Shown in pieces: positions 46,774 through 54,483 of a stretch of 64,000 nt of DNA. Position 1 is the first letter of the stretch; every line of letters starts with the position of its first letter. A program made the position numbers and the translations under genes. The stretch is taken from assembly GCA_007695045.1 (NCBI GenBank), contig REEP01000052.1, positions 1 through 64,000 on the forward strand, read 5' to 3'. The notes under the pieces are model-generated. The model saw only the letters and a list, made by a program, of their open reading frames with translations, had not been told where the DNA came from and did not search any database. This DNA comes from Rhodospirillales bacterium (lineage in GTDB: Bacteria > Pseudomonadota > Alphaproteobacteria > Rhodospirillales > Defluviicoccaceae).

Positions 46774-47502
46774 CTACAGGAACCAAGCTACCATCTCCCG
46801 CCAGCGACGGTAGCCGTGGGCACGACCGCTCCAAACCTTGAACAGGTGCCAGACCCCTTTCTGCCACAGCGTCTCGCTGAGCCGGCGGTTATCGTCCAGG
46901 AACGGGTCGGTCTCGCCGATCACCAACTTGACATCCATGCGGCGAATGGCCTCCAGCGTGTCGCCGTTGCTGATATTGGCCATATAGTGATTGGGCATGT
47001 TGAAATAGACGTCTTCGTCATAGTATCCGTCGAACAGGTTGCGGAAGCCGTCCGGTGTGGCGGTGAGGTCATAGCGGCCACTGAACGCCACCACCCGACC
47101 GAACAGATGCGGATAGCGGAATGCGATGTTGACGGCGTGATAGGCGCCGAAGCTGCAGCCGTGTGCGATCGCGAAAGGGTTATCATTGATCTGGCGGCTG
47201 AGGGGCAGCACCTCGTCCAGGATGTAACGCTCGTAGGCGAGATGGCGAACGATGCGGTCCCGCGGCCGGCACCAGTCGCAGTAGAACGTCTCGTGATCGA
47301 TGCTGTCGACACAGTAAAGCTGTAGCCAGCCTTGCTCCAGGTGGTGGTTAAGGGCCCCGATCATGCCCATGTTTTCGTAATCAAAGAACCGGCCGACACG
47401 GGTGGGAAAGACCAGAACCCGGGCGCCGGCGTGGCCGAACACGAGGAGCTCCATGTCGCGGCCGAGGCTGGCGCAATGCCACTTGTGATATTCGCGTTTC
47501 AT
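46774..47502 (-). CDS. Esterase D-like alpha/beta hydrolase
   Basis: Predicted serine esterase of the EstD/tributyrin-esterase (putative esterase) family. The nucleophile elbow is AHGCSFGAYHAV, with Ser near residue 118 from ATG 47502, and a late SGRAHGYRRWREM supplies the catalytic His; VIGETDPFLDDN holds the Asp. No signal peptide. A TTG at 47535 would add eleven residues and lies inside a TTGACA sequence; neither start has a clear Shine-Dalgarno. It is divergent from the SGNH hydrolase gene over about 200 bp. Substrate unknown. Confidence 0.8.
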   Translation of the reverse strand: MKREYHKWHCASLGRDMELLVFGHAGARVLVFPTRVGRFFDYENMGMIGALNHHLEQGWLQLYCVDSIDHETFYCDWCRPRDRIVRHLAYERYILDEVLPLSRQINDNPFAIAHGCSFGAYHAVNIAFRYPHLFGRVVAFSGRYDLTATPDGFRNLFDGYYDEDVYFNMPNHYMANISNGDTLEAIRRMDVKLVIGETDPFLDDNRRLSETLWQKGVWHLFKVWSGRAHGYRRWREMVAWFL

Positions 47503-47700
47503 CGATGTGGCAAAATGGTGACCGATATATGTCAAATCGATTTCGTCCGCAGGTAAGTGGCCTTTCTTTTATAACGACGTGTTACCATGATCATGCCGCG
47601 GTGCAAAGGAGACTCCATACTTGCCCCGCTGCATTGATTCGTCTATTTTCAGTGTTTTCCCGATGCCGAGTTCATGACGCTTTCGTGACGATCGAGTCCC

Positions 47701-48351
47701 ATGCCGCCCTGGTTCGATGAAGAAGTTGCGACGCTAGAGCAGCGGAGCCGCACTCGCCGGGGTGCCGACCGGCTGGTCGTGTTTTATGGATCGTCTTCGT
47801 TCACGCTTTGGTCCGGCATCGGGGATGCCTTTCCGGAGCACGAGGTGGTGAACCTCGGTTTCGGTGGATCGACCCTGGCCGACTGTCTCGAGTACTTCGA
47901 TCGCCTGGTCGTGCCGCTGGCCCCGAAGGTGCTGGTTGTCTATGCGGGGGACAACGACCTTGACAACGGAGCCTCGCCCGAGGCTGTGCGGGCCACCCTG
48001 GCGGCGATGATCGAACGCAAGCGCGAAACCCTGCCGGCGGTGCCGATGGCGTTCGTTTCTATCAAAGTAAGTCCGGCGCGCTTCCGCTTCATGCACTGCA
48101 TCGCCTACACCAATCTGATCCTGGAACGCTTGGTGGCGCCCATGCCGGATGTCACCTTCGTCGATGTCACCCGGCGGATGATCGGGCGCGGCATCGAGCC
48201 GCTGCGCTGCTGTTTCTCCGAGGATCCGCTGCACATGAACCGGCAGGGCTACCGCATCTGGACCAAGGCCCTCACCGAGTACCTGGACTCGATCGAGCGA
48301 CAGGTGGGCCCGCTCCGGCATGACTCTGATGGGATGATCGCTCCGGCTTGA
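47701..48351 (+). CDS. SGNH/GDSL-family hydrolase
   Basis: Lipase/esterase-type SGNH hydrolase of 216 residues. Block I is VVFYGSSSFTLW (nucleophile Ser in GSSSF), block II is VVNLGFGGSTL, block III is VVYAGDNDLDNG (Asn in GDND), and block V is SEDPLHMNRQGY with catalytic Asp and His. All four are intact, so an active hydrolase is likely. No signal peptide, so probably cytoplasmic. ATG 47701 lacks a good Shine-Dalgarno. It converges on hpnR, with a hairpin in the 48-bp gap. Confidence 0.87.
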   Translation: MPPWFDEEVATLEQRSRTRRGADRLVVFYGSSSFTLWSGIGDAFPEHEVVNLGFGGSTLADCLEYFDRLVVPLAPKVLVVYAGDNDLDNGASPEAVRATLAAMIERKRETLPAVPMAFVSIKVSPARFRFMHCIAYTNLILERLVAPMPDVTFVDVTRRMIGRGIEPLRCCFSEDPLHMNRQGYRIWTKALTEYLDSIERQVGPLRHDSDGMIAPA

Positions 48352-48357
48352 TTGATG

Positions 48358-48390
48358 GCCCCCGGCGCGCCGGTCGAAACCGCTGGGGGC
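48358..48390. terminator. GC-rich stem-loop between convergent SGNH hydrolase and hpnR
   Basis: GCCCCCGGCG (48358-48367) pairs with CGCTGGGGGC (48381-48390), a 10-bp stem with one G-U pair and a 13-nt loop. It fills the gap between two convergent stops, so it could end both transcripts. No T-run follows. Confidence 0.5.
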
Positions 48391-48399
48391 AGGACGGGG

Positions 48400-49944
48400 C
48401 TACTCGCCGGCCCCGCTGCGGGTGGCATCGACGAACTGTTCGGTCGCCGCATCGAGGGACCGGGACCGCCGCCCGCGCGGTTTGTGCACGTACAGTGCCT
48501 TGGCGTCCACCGTCTCGCGCGCCGGCGGCGGCAGGGTGATGGCGTAGTCCACAGGCTTCTGGTGATCATTCAGCAGCAGATCGGGCCGGTAGACGCTGTC
48601 GAACTTCCACAGCATCTTGAGAAAATTGGTCTGGCCGCGGACGACCCGGCCGGCCACATGGGTGGCAGCGCGGGCGAGGGTGCTCCATCCGAGGTGCTTC
48701 TTGTTGAGCACCCGCTGGGTCTCGATCAATTCCTCGTAAAACTCGGCCAGCGGCAGCCGCGTCGGCAATACCGCGTGCTGGATGTCGAACAGCCGGTAAT
48801 CGCGCGTTGTCAGTCTGCGCGCCTCCGTCTGCCAGCTTTCAGTGCCGGGATAGGGGGTGTTGACACTGATGTTGACGATCTCCGGTACCTCCATGCACCA
48901 GTCGCGCACGACCCGGAAGCGCTCCCGATCCCAATCGGGATCGGCAATGATGTTGATCGCCACACGCACTCCCAGGCTTCGCGCGAACTCCAGCGCCTCG
49001 AAGTTCTCGCCGAGGCTGATGCGTTTACGATGCTTGGCCAATCCCTCGGCATCGATGGCTTCCAGCCCGAGGAACATGTAGCGGAGCCCGAGGGCGGTCC
49101 AGAAGCGGAACACCTCCTTGTTGCGGAGCAGGACGTCGCCCCGGGTCTCCAGATAGTATTTCTTGCGGATGCCGGCCTTTGCGATCGCCTCGCCAATCTC
49201 AAAGCCCTGCCTGGACTGGATGAAGGCGACATCGTCGACGATAAAAATCCCGGGCTCGCGGATGCGCTTAAGTTCCTCGACCACATGGTCGGCGCTGCGG
49301 GTGCGGTAGCTTCGGCCGTAGAACGTCCAGGCACTGCAGAAAGAACAGTCCCAGGGGCAGCCCCGGGTGAATTCGATGGAAGCTGCAGGGTCCAGAGCGC
49401 CAATGAAGTACTTGTGTCGGTGCCGGAGAAGATCGCGCGCCGGCAGCAGGTCATCGAGACTGTGGACGAAGCCGGGCGGTGGACCCCTGCCGTCGCGGGT
49501 GACCACACCTGGCAGCGACGCCACCGCCGTGCGGTCGTCCCTGATCGCCGCGAGCAAAGGAGGCAGCCCCGCTTCACCCTCGCCACGCAGCACGGCGTCG
49601 ACCGCCCCCTGTCCATGTTCCAGAATCTCGTCGGCGGTGAATGATGCGCTGTGGCCGCCGACCACAATGAAGGTGTTCGGCTTCCTGGCGCGGGTCTGCT
49701 TCGAAAGATCCAGAATTTCCGGAATGTTGGCTAGGTAGTTGCAGGAAAACGCCACCACGTCGGGCCGCCATTGCTCGATCCAGCGAAAATAGCGGTCGTG
49801 GTCCTCCACCTGCAGATCGATCAGGGCGACTTGGTGGCCGGCGCCGCGTGCGGCCGCAGCGGCCAGTTCAAGCCCCAATGGCTCAAGCCGCAGATAAATC
49901 CGGCTGTACATCAAGGGGCCCGGGTGGACGGCTAGCAGTTTCAT
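48400..49944 (-). CDS. hpnR: Hopanoid C-3 methylase HpnR (B12-binding radical SAM)
   Basis: Methylates hopanoids at C-3 using cobalamin and radical SAM chemistry; it defines 3-methylhopanoid producers. From ATG 49944 (GGAGGG just upstream) the protein has 514 residues. An N-terminal B12-binding Rossmann domain (about 1-150, starting MKLLAVHPGPLMYSRIYL) is followed by a radical SAM domain whose cluster motif CPWDCSFC has C196, C200 and C203. The flanking residues, EFTRGCPWDCSFCSAWTFYG and TTRDYRLFDIQHAVLPTRLP, are those I know for HpnR. No other hpn or shc genes are in the window. Confidence 0.85.
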   Translation of the reverse strand: MKLLAVHPGPLMYSRIYLRLEPLGLELAAAAARGAGHQVALIDLQVEDHDRYFRWIEQWRPDVVAFSCNYLANIPEILDLSKQTRARKPNTFIVVGGHSASFTADEILEHGQGAVDAVLRGEGEAGLPPLLAAIRDDRTAVASLPGVVTRDGRGPPPGFVHSLDDLLPARDLLRHRHKYFIGALDPAASIEFTRGCPWDCSFCSAWTFYGRSYRTRSADHVVEELKRIREPGIFIVDDVAFIQSRQGFEIGEAIAKAGIRKKYYLETRGDVLLRNKEVFRFWTALGLRYMFLGLEAIDAEGLAKHRKRISLGENFEALEFARSLGVRVAINIIADPDWDRERFRVVRDWCMEVPEIVNISVNTPYPGTESWQTEARRLTTRDYRLFDIQHAVLPTRLPLAEFYEELIETQRVLNKKHLGWSTLARAATHVAGRVVRGQTNFLKMLWKFDSVYRPDLLLNDHQKPVDYAITLPPPARETVDAKALYVHKPRGRRSRSLDAATEQFVDATRSGAGE

Positions 49945-50246
49945 GAGTCCCTCCGCGCGGCGGCTCCCGAGGCGACGGATCGGGGTCCCTGGTGTGCTCG
50001 CTGGCTTGGCCCGGTTGGCGGGCTCTCGCCCCCGCTGCTGCACGGTTATTGTCCGCGCCTGTTGCGATTTGGAAGGCGATTTCACGAGACCGGTTGCCAG
50101 CGGCGACGATCATGCGACGTCGCGCTGTGGAGAACGCTCGCGGGGTGCGCGGGTTCCCGTCATCGTCGCGTCGAAGCGGGCGCAGAGCGGCCCGGGGGCA
50201 GATGGATGGGGGGACCGGGGGGCTTCGAGTGCGCTGCCCTTTGGGG
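49945..50246. other. 302-bp gap upstream of hpnR
   Basis: This stretch between the hpnR start and the small unknown gene at 50247 holds no convincing ORF. The open frames crossing it are antisense or out-of-frame extensions of neighbours, with Arg/Pro-rich translations. The hpnR Shine-Dalgarno (GGAGGG, 49949-49954) is at its left end. The hpnR promoter presumably lies here, but I could not pick one hexamer pair over others. Confidence 0.5.
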
Positions 50247-50564
50247 TCAGCCGGCCACCGGCACGGCCTGACGGGTCCCGCCCTCGGTGATCGCGCGGGG
50301 GCGGAAACGGCTGAGGATGCTCATGACCTCGTCGAAGGAGTCGCACACGGTCAGCGCCCAGCCGTCAAAACCGGTCACCATATAGCCGAAGGTCTCGGAG
50401 CGAGCCAGTTTGAGGGTCTGTTGCCGCGGGCTCGCGACGTGAAGCTCGATGACGTCCTCGCCGTGGTCGCCGGTCCGGCGCTGCCATCGGCTCCAGTTCG
50501 GCGTGCGCTCGAACCAGGAGAGGAACTCGGCCAACTCGTCGTCGGTAAACTGCACTTTGGGCAT
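50247..50564 (-). CDS. Small conserved protein of unknown function
   Basis: A 105-residue soluble protein. ATG 50564 has a near-perfect Shine-Dalgarno (CAGGAGG, about six bases upstream) and a well-formed promoter lies at 50669-50696. The sequence begins MPKVQFTDDELAEFLSWFER and has a central beta-like VIELHVASPRQQTLKLARS, then FGYMVTGFDGWALTVCDSFDEV. The last 15 residues look unstructured. I recognise no domain. The strong translation signals argue it is a real, well-expressed gene. Confidence 0.7.
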   Translation of the reverse strand: MPKVQFTDDELAEFLSWFERTPNWSRWQRRTGDHGEDVIELHVASPRQQTLKLARSETFGYMVTGFDGWALTVCDSFDEVMSILSRFRPRAITEGGTRQAVPVAG

Positions 50565-50668
50565 GGAACCCTCCTGCCATCGACGCTACAGAAGACGTTC
50601 CTCCCAAGCCGCGATCTTGCGCCGCGACTGCCCTCACTGCGGGATGGTGCGCCGCAGCAACAACCAAC

Positions 50669-50696
50669 AATATAACGTCGCGGCGGCGTAATGCAA
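50669..50696 (-). promoter_or_regulatory. Sigma70-type promoter for the 105-residue gene
   Basis: On the minus strand TTGCAT (50696-50691) and TATATT (50674-50669) are 16 bp apart, both close to consensus. Transcription would start near 50662, leaving a leader of about 98 nt before ATG 50564. Confidence 0.6.
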
Positions 50697-50745
50697 GTTT
50701 CTTGCGCCCCTTCATGCCGGCTGAGAGGTCGGTAAAGAGTGTGCC

Positions 50746-51288
50746 TCACTCTCCGAGCGGGAGGGCGGGCGCATCGACCGGCTGCTGAAACAGCGGATGC
50801 CAAAGTCTGTCGCCGTTTCGGAGACCGAGGCGCCGCGCCGTGCCGGCGTTCACCTCCAGTACGGCGCGCACCGCCTCAGGCGAGCGGATCGGCGCGAGGG
50901 AGAGCGGTTCTGCATTCTCATGGATGCCAACCACGCGGCCGTCCGCAGCCACAAAGATGATGTCCAAGGCGATCAGGGTGTCTTTCATCCACATCGCCAC
51001 GCGCTCGGGCGGAGCGAACAGAAACAGCATGCCGGCATCGTCCGCCAAGGATGTCCGATGCTGCAAGCCGCGTATGCGCTGCTGCGGCGATATGGCGACT
51101 TCCACGTGGAATCGGGTTCGGCTGTTGCGGGTCGCCACCGTGATGGTTGTCGTCTCGAAGGCGGGCACGGTCCGACTCTCAAGCGCTCGACCGGTTGGCG
51201 CCAGCGATACTGTGGCCAGTGTCCCGGCCAACATAAGAAGCACCACAGCCACCACTCTTACGATCAACTCACGACGCGCTTGCACCAT
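50746..51288 (-). CDS. DUF192 family secreted or membrane-anchored protein
   Basis: DUF192 proteins are small, usually exported, of unknown function. From ATG 51288 (AAAGGA six bases upstream) the product has 180 residues: an N-terminal hydrophobic segment (about 8-31, signal anchor or signal peptide) and the DUF192 domain, with VEVAISPQQRIRGLQHRTSL, GMLFLFAPPERVAMWMKDTLIALDIIFV and AVLEVNAGTARRLGLRNGD. The shorter start is preferred because the open frame upstream is antisense-like and lacks signals. Confidence 0.88.
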   Translation of the reverse strand: MVQARRELIVRVVAVVLLMLAGTLATVSLAPTGRALESRTVPAFETTTITVATRNSRTRFHVEVAISPQQRIRGLQHRTSLADDAGMLFLFAPPERVAMWMKDTLIALDIIFVAADGRVVGIHENAEPLSLAPIRSPEAVRAVLEVNAGTARRLGLRNGDRLWHPLFQQPVDAPALPLGE

Positions 51289-51758
51289 CGTCTGTCCTTT
51301 CGCCCACATGCCTGTGCGGTCGGCGTACAACAGGGAATCCCAGGATAGATCGTCACGCACGCTCTTGTCACAACCACACGAGCCTTTCGGCGATGTCATG
51401 TTGTACAATCTATGATTGTGATAATCGGGACTGCATCGTCGATGCCGATAGTTCTTGTGTGCAAGCCGTGGGAATCGCACTCCGTTTGCGGTAGGATGCG
51501 GAAATGGAAACGTTTGCCCTTGAGGCGCGCGGATGTTGAGCCCGGGCGGTCTTATGGCGAACCGCGCCACGCCGCCGGTTCCGTCCGCGGCGGTGGTGGC
51601 TCAAGGGGCCCGTTGGCGATCGGCGCAGTCGCCCGCTGGTTGCGAACCGTGGCGGGTCGGCGAGATTGGGGAGGGTTCTTCTGTTGCGCGTCTTTTTCGC
51701 TGTCCCGGCGGTCGCGCTCTGCTAGCGTCCCCGCAATGTGCCGCGATCGTGTGAGGCC
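51289..51758. other. 470-bp divergent intergenic region
   Basis: The gap lies between the DUF192 gene (minus) and the P-loop/peptidoglycan-binding gene (plus). No ORF with good start signals was found in it. It contains an AT-rich island around 51395-51430 with the inverted repeat described separately. The right half (51500-51758) is very G+C-rich. Promoters for both genes should lie here; I could not assign hexamers with confidence. Confidence 0.5.
51405..51419. repeat. Short inverted repeat, operator-like
   Basis: ACAATC (51405-51410) and GATTGT (51414-51419) form a perfect inverted repeat around TAT, next to the palindrome TTGTACAA (51401-51408). It sits in an AT-rich patch 117 bp upstream of the DUF192 ATG and 340 bp upstream of the plus-strand gene. 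A regulator-binding site is possible; nothing identifies the regulator. Confidence 0.35.
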
Positions 51759-53861
51759 ATGACACCGATGGACGCCATGCTGCAGGCCGCAGCCGCCGGC
51801 GCGCACGCCGAACCGTTTGCGCTCTCGGGCGGACTTGACGAGGACGACCTCGACGACGCGCGCCGCGCAACGCTCAGCGCCGTCCTCAACGCCATCGCCG
51901 ACAACACGGCACATATCGTGATCCGGACCTCGGCCGGTATCGGGACCAGCGGGTTTCTGCAACTCGTCGTGGCCGCCGCGACCTCACAAGCCCAAGCTCT
52001 GTCGGTCGCGAGGCCGGCCGTGTTCGACTGCCGTCCCAATACGTCGGCGGAGGCTTTTACCGCTTGGTACGCTCCGGTGCTCGCGGCAGACGGCCCCCGG
52101 CTCCTGGTTCTGGACGATGCCGCGCAGCTGGATGCAGGGCTGGCTCGCCGGTTGTGCCAAGCGGTTCGGGACGCATCCGGCGGGCCAAACTCGACCACGG
52201 TGGTGCGGGCCGTCAGACGCCGGGCAGCATCACGCCTCAACGCGGAGGTGGATGATGATGATGGCTTCCCGCCGGCAGCGCTCTCGGTGCAACTGGCACC
52301 GCTGACCACGGCCGACGTCGCCGACTTGGTGCGCCGGCGTCTTGCGGCATCCGGTTATCACGGGCCGGCGCCCTTCACCGAGGACGCGCTGGATCGCGTT
52401 GCGTACTTCGGGAAAGGCAATCCCGAACGGGTGTTGAGGTTGTGTCACCACACGTTCGCGCTGGCCTTGCGGGACGGCGATCTGCCCGTCACTGCCCCGG
52501 TCGTGAAAAGCGCGGCCTACGAACTGTTTTTGCCCAGCCATCTGCAGAAGCTGGCCCGCGGTCTCGCAGGGCAAGGACTGACGACGCCCAACGAAAACGA
52601 ATCGTGGGATCCGGCCCATGCCGACACTGATAAAATCGTCGGTGCCCCGGACCAGCCTGCCGAACCCGACTTGGCCACAACGGACCGCGGATCGCCGAGC
52701 GCGCCCGCCGGCCGCCCTCCGGAAGTGACGTCGTCCGCAGGATCGGTCACTGTGGGCACGCCACCTAGCGATCGGCCATCTCCCCCTTCGCTCGCGATAG
52801 GTGCTGAGGTGGCGGTGCCGCGCGGACCGTTGACGTCGGCTCCGGCCCGGGCCAATCGAACCCTTAACGCGGCGCCAGCCAAGCAGGGCGACATTTACGC
52901 CCGCCTGCCGACCACCCGGACCGGTCGGCGCTGGGTGGGGGCGGCGATGCTGAGTGCCCTTGTCGTGGCCGCCGTGGCTTGGTTTGCGGGGGACGATAAC
53001 GCCCCGCTGCACGGGCAAGCTGACGGTGCCGGTGATGTCGCCACGCCGGACGGTTCGGCAAGTGTCGGGCCGGTTGCGGGGACTTCGCCGGCGGTGTCCG
53101 GCGCGGCGCCAGGAGTGCCTGACGTTCCGTTGTCGGGCGATGAGACCGCCTCCGGCGCCTCCCCCGAACCGGCGGCCGAAGCTGTCCCTGCGCTATCGGC
53201 GGCCGAGCCTCCGGACTTGGCGGCGGATATCGAGGCGGCTGTCGAAGCCGACGACGCGATCCCTGCGCGCCTGCAGCGGGTATTGGCCGACCGGCCGCGC
53301 CCGCGGCCAAGTGCCGATGCAGACACCGCCTCGACCAGAGAGGACCGGGATGTCGAAGGCGCGCCCGGGGTCAGCCATGACTCCATGGATGACTTGATCG
53401 CGGAGCTGACCGACGGCGAGGACGCGACCGAAGCGCCGGCCGGGGCCTCTGACGCGGCCACACCGCCGGCCCCGCCGCCTCAGCCAACGTCGTCGCCCCT
53501 GGTCGCCGATGCTCAGACCTTGCTGGCCGAACTGGGCTACGGCCCGGGTCCGGTGGATGGCCTCATCGGTCCGAGGACACGGGCCGCCGTCCGCGCGTTC
53601 CAGCGGGACGAGGGGGCGGCGGTAGACGGGCGGATAACAGACTCGTTGGTCCAGAGGCTGCGCGCGCGTAAGGCGGCCGGCGAAGCCGTGGACGAAAGCC
53701 GGCGCGGGCGCGGCCTATGGTCGATGCTCGGCTTCGACCTGGACAGTATCCATGCACCGGACCGCTTTTATCGCTATTGCCGGGACAACCCGGATACCTG
53801 GGTCTACGACCATGGGAAGGGCCGCTTCGTCTATTGCGAGCGCTTCAACGCCCGCCGATAG
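51759..53861 (+). CDS. Degenerate P-loop ATPase-like protein with membrane anchor and peptidoglycan-binding domain
   Basis: A 700-residue composite protein. The N-terminal 270 residues resemble the AAA domain of ExeA/GspA-type proteins: a Walker B-like LLVLDDAAQLD and a C-terminal lid region with FTEDALDRVAYFGKGNPERV. The Walker A position reads TSAGIGTSG, so the catalytic Lys is replaced by Thr. A Pro/Ser/Ala-rich linker follows, then one transmembrane helix (about 400-415), a long acidic low-complexity periplasmic region, and a PG_binding_1 domain (LLAELGYGPGPVDGLIGPRTRAAVRAFQ, given in part). The last 55 residues are rich in aromatic and Arg residues. ATG 51759 is preferred over GTG 51738. 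It overlaps the convergent UDG-like gene by 17 bp. Confidence 0.72.
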   Translation: MTPMDAMLQAAAAGAHAEPFALSGGLDEDDLDDARRATLSAVLNAIADNTAHIVIRTSAGIGTSGFLQLVVAAATSQAQALSVARPAVFDCRPNTSAEAFTAWYAPVLAADGPRLLVLDDAAQLDAGLARRLCQAVRDASGGPNSTTVVRAVRRRAASRLNAEVDDDDGFPPAALSVQLAPLTTADVADLVRRRLAASGYHGPAPFTEDALDRVAYFGKGNPERVLRLCHHTFALALRDGDLPVTAPVVKSAAYELFLPSHLQKLARGLAGQGLTTPNENESWDPAHADTDKIVGAPDQPAEPDLATTDRGSPSAPAGRPPEVTSSAGSVTVGTPPSDRPSPPSLAIGAEVAVPRGPLTSAPARANRTLNAAPAKQGDIYARLPTTRTGRRWVGAAMLSALVVAAVAWFAGDDNAPLHGQADGAGDVATPDGSASVGPVAGTSPAVSGAAPGVPDVPLSGDETASGASPEPAAEAVPALSAAEPPDLAADIEAAVEADDAIPARLQRVLADRPRPRPSADADTASTREDRDVEGAPGVSHDSMDDLIAELTDGEDATEAPAGASDAATPPAPPPQPTSSPLVADAQTLLAELGYGPGPVDGLIGPRTRAAVRAFQRDEGAAVDGRITDSLVQRLRARKAAGEAVDESRRGRGLWSMLGFDLDSIHAPDRFYRYCRDNPDTWVYDHGKGRFVYCERFNARR

Positions 53862-54483
53862 CGTTACGTCCTGATGAATGACACAAAACGACCTTCACAT
53901 GGCGCTGCAGTGCCGGCAGCAGGTCCGCGTCGAACCATGGGTGGCGGCGCTGCCAGGCGGTGGTCCGCCAACTGGGATGCGGCAGAGGCAGGTAGGCCGG
54001 CAGGAAATCCCGCCAGCGGGCGCAAGTGGCTGTCACCGTCGACGGAGCCAGGCTCCTGAGATAGAAGCGCTGAGCATGGCCGCCCACCAGGAGAGTCAAA
54101 CGCACCTCGGGCAACAAAGCGCGCAAGGGCGCATGCCAAGTCGGCGCGCATTCCGGACGGGGCGGTGCATCGCCCCCACGATCGAGCCGGCCCGGATAGC
54201 AGAAACCCATCGGCATGATCGCGATCCGGGATGGATCGTAGAATACTGCCCGATCCACATCCATCCAGCTGCGAAGTCGGTCCCCCGACCGGTCGTTCCA
54301 CGGCACTCCCGTTTCGTGGACCCGGGTTCCCGGCGCCTGGCCGATGATCAGGAGGCGCGCCGTGCCGGTGAGCGACAGAACGGGACGCGGCCCCAAGGGC
54401 AGAGCGCCCTCGCACCGGCGGCAGGCGCGCACCTGAACCAGCTGTTCGCGAAGCCGAAACTCGCGCTCACCGATGTCGTTCAT
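53845..54483 (-). CDS. Uracil-DNA glycosylase superfamily protein
   Basis: Member of the UDG fold superfamily. From ATG 54483, which overlaps the upstream permease stop as ATGA, it has 212 residues. Motif 1 is IIGQAPGTRVHETGVPWND (G48-G52 region), with Gln where family 4 enzymes have Glu. Motif 3 is LPHPSWR (H169). It has an N-terminal CRRC pair and later single Cys residues (FCYPG, ECAPTW), but not the clear four-Cys cluster pattern of family 4. It could be a repair glycosylase or a non-glycosylase relative. Confidence 0.8.
   Translation of the reverse strand: MNDIGEREFRLREQLVQVRACRRCEGALPLGPRPVLSLTGTARLLIIGQAPGTRVHETGVPWNDRSGDRLRSWMDVDRAVFYDPSRIAIMPMGFCYPGRLDRGGDAPPRPECAPTWHAPLRALLPEVRLTLLVGGHAQRFYLRSLAPSTVTATCARWRDFLPAYLPLPHPSWRTTAWQRRHPWFDADLLPALQRHVKVVLCHSSGRNAIGGR

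Noticed and set aside
47530-47535. A perfect TTGACA on the minus strand before the esterase
   Set aside because: No -10 hexamer is present at 16-18 bp, so it is not a convincing promoter by itself.
51289-51570. N-terminal extension of the DUF192 gene
   Set aside because: The extra 94 residues have no Shine-Dalgarno and an unlikely composition; ATG 51288 with AAAGGA begins just before the hydrophobic segment.
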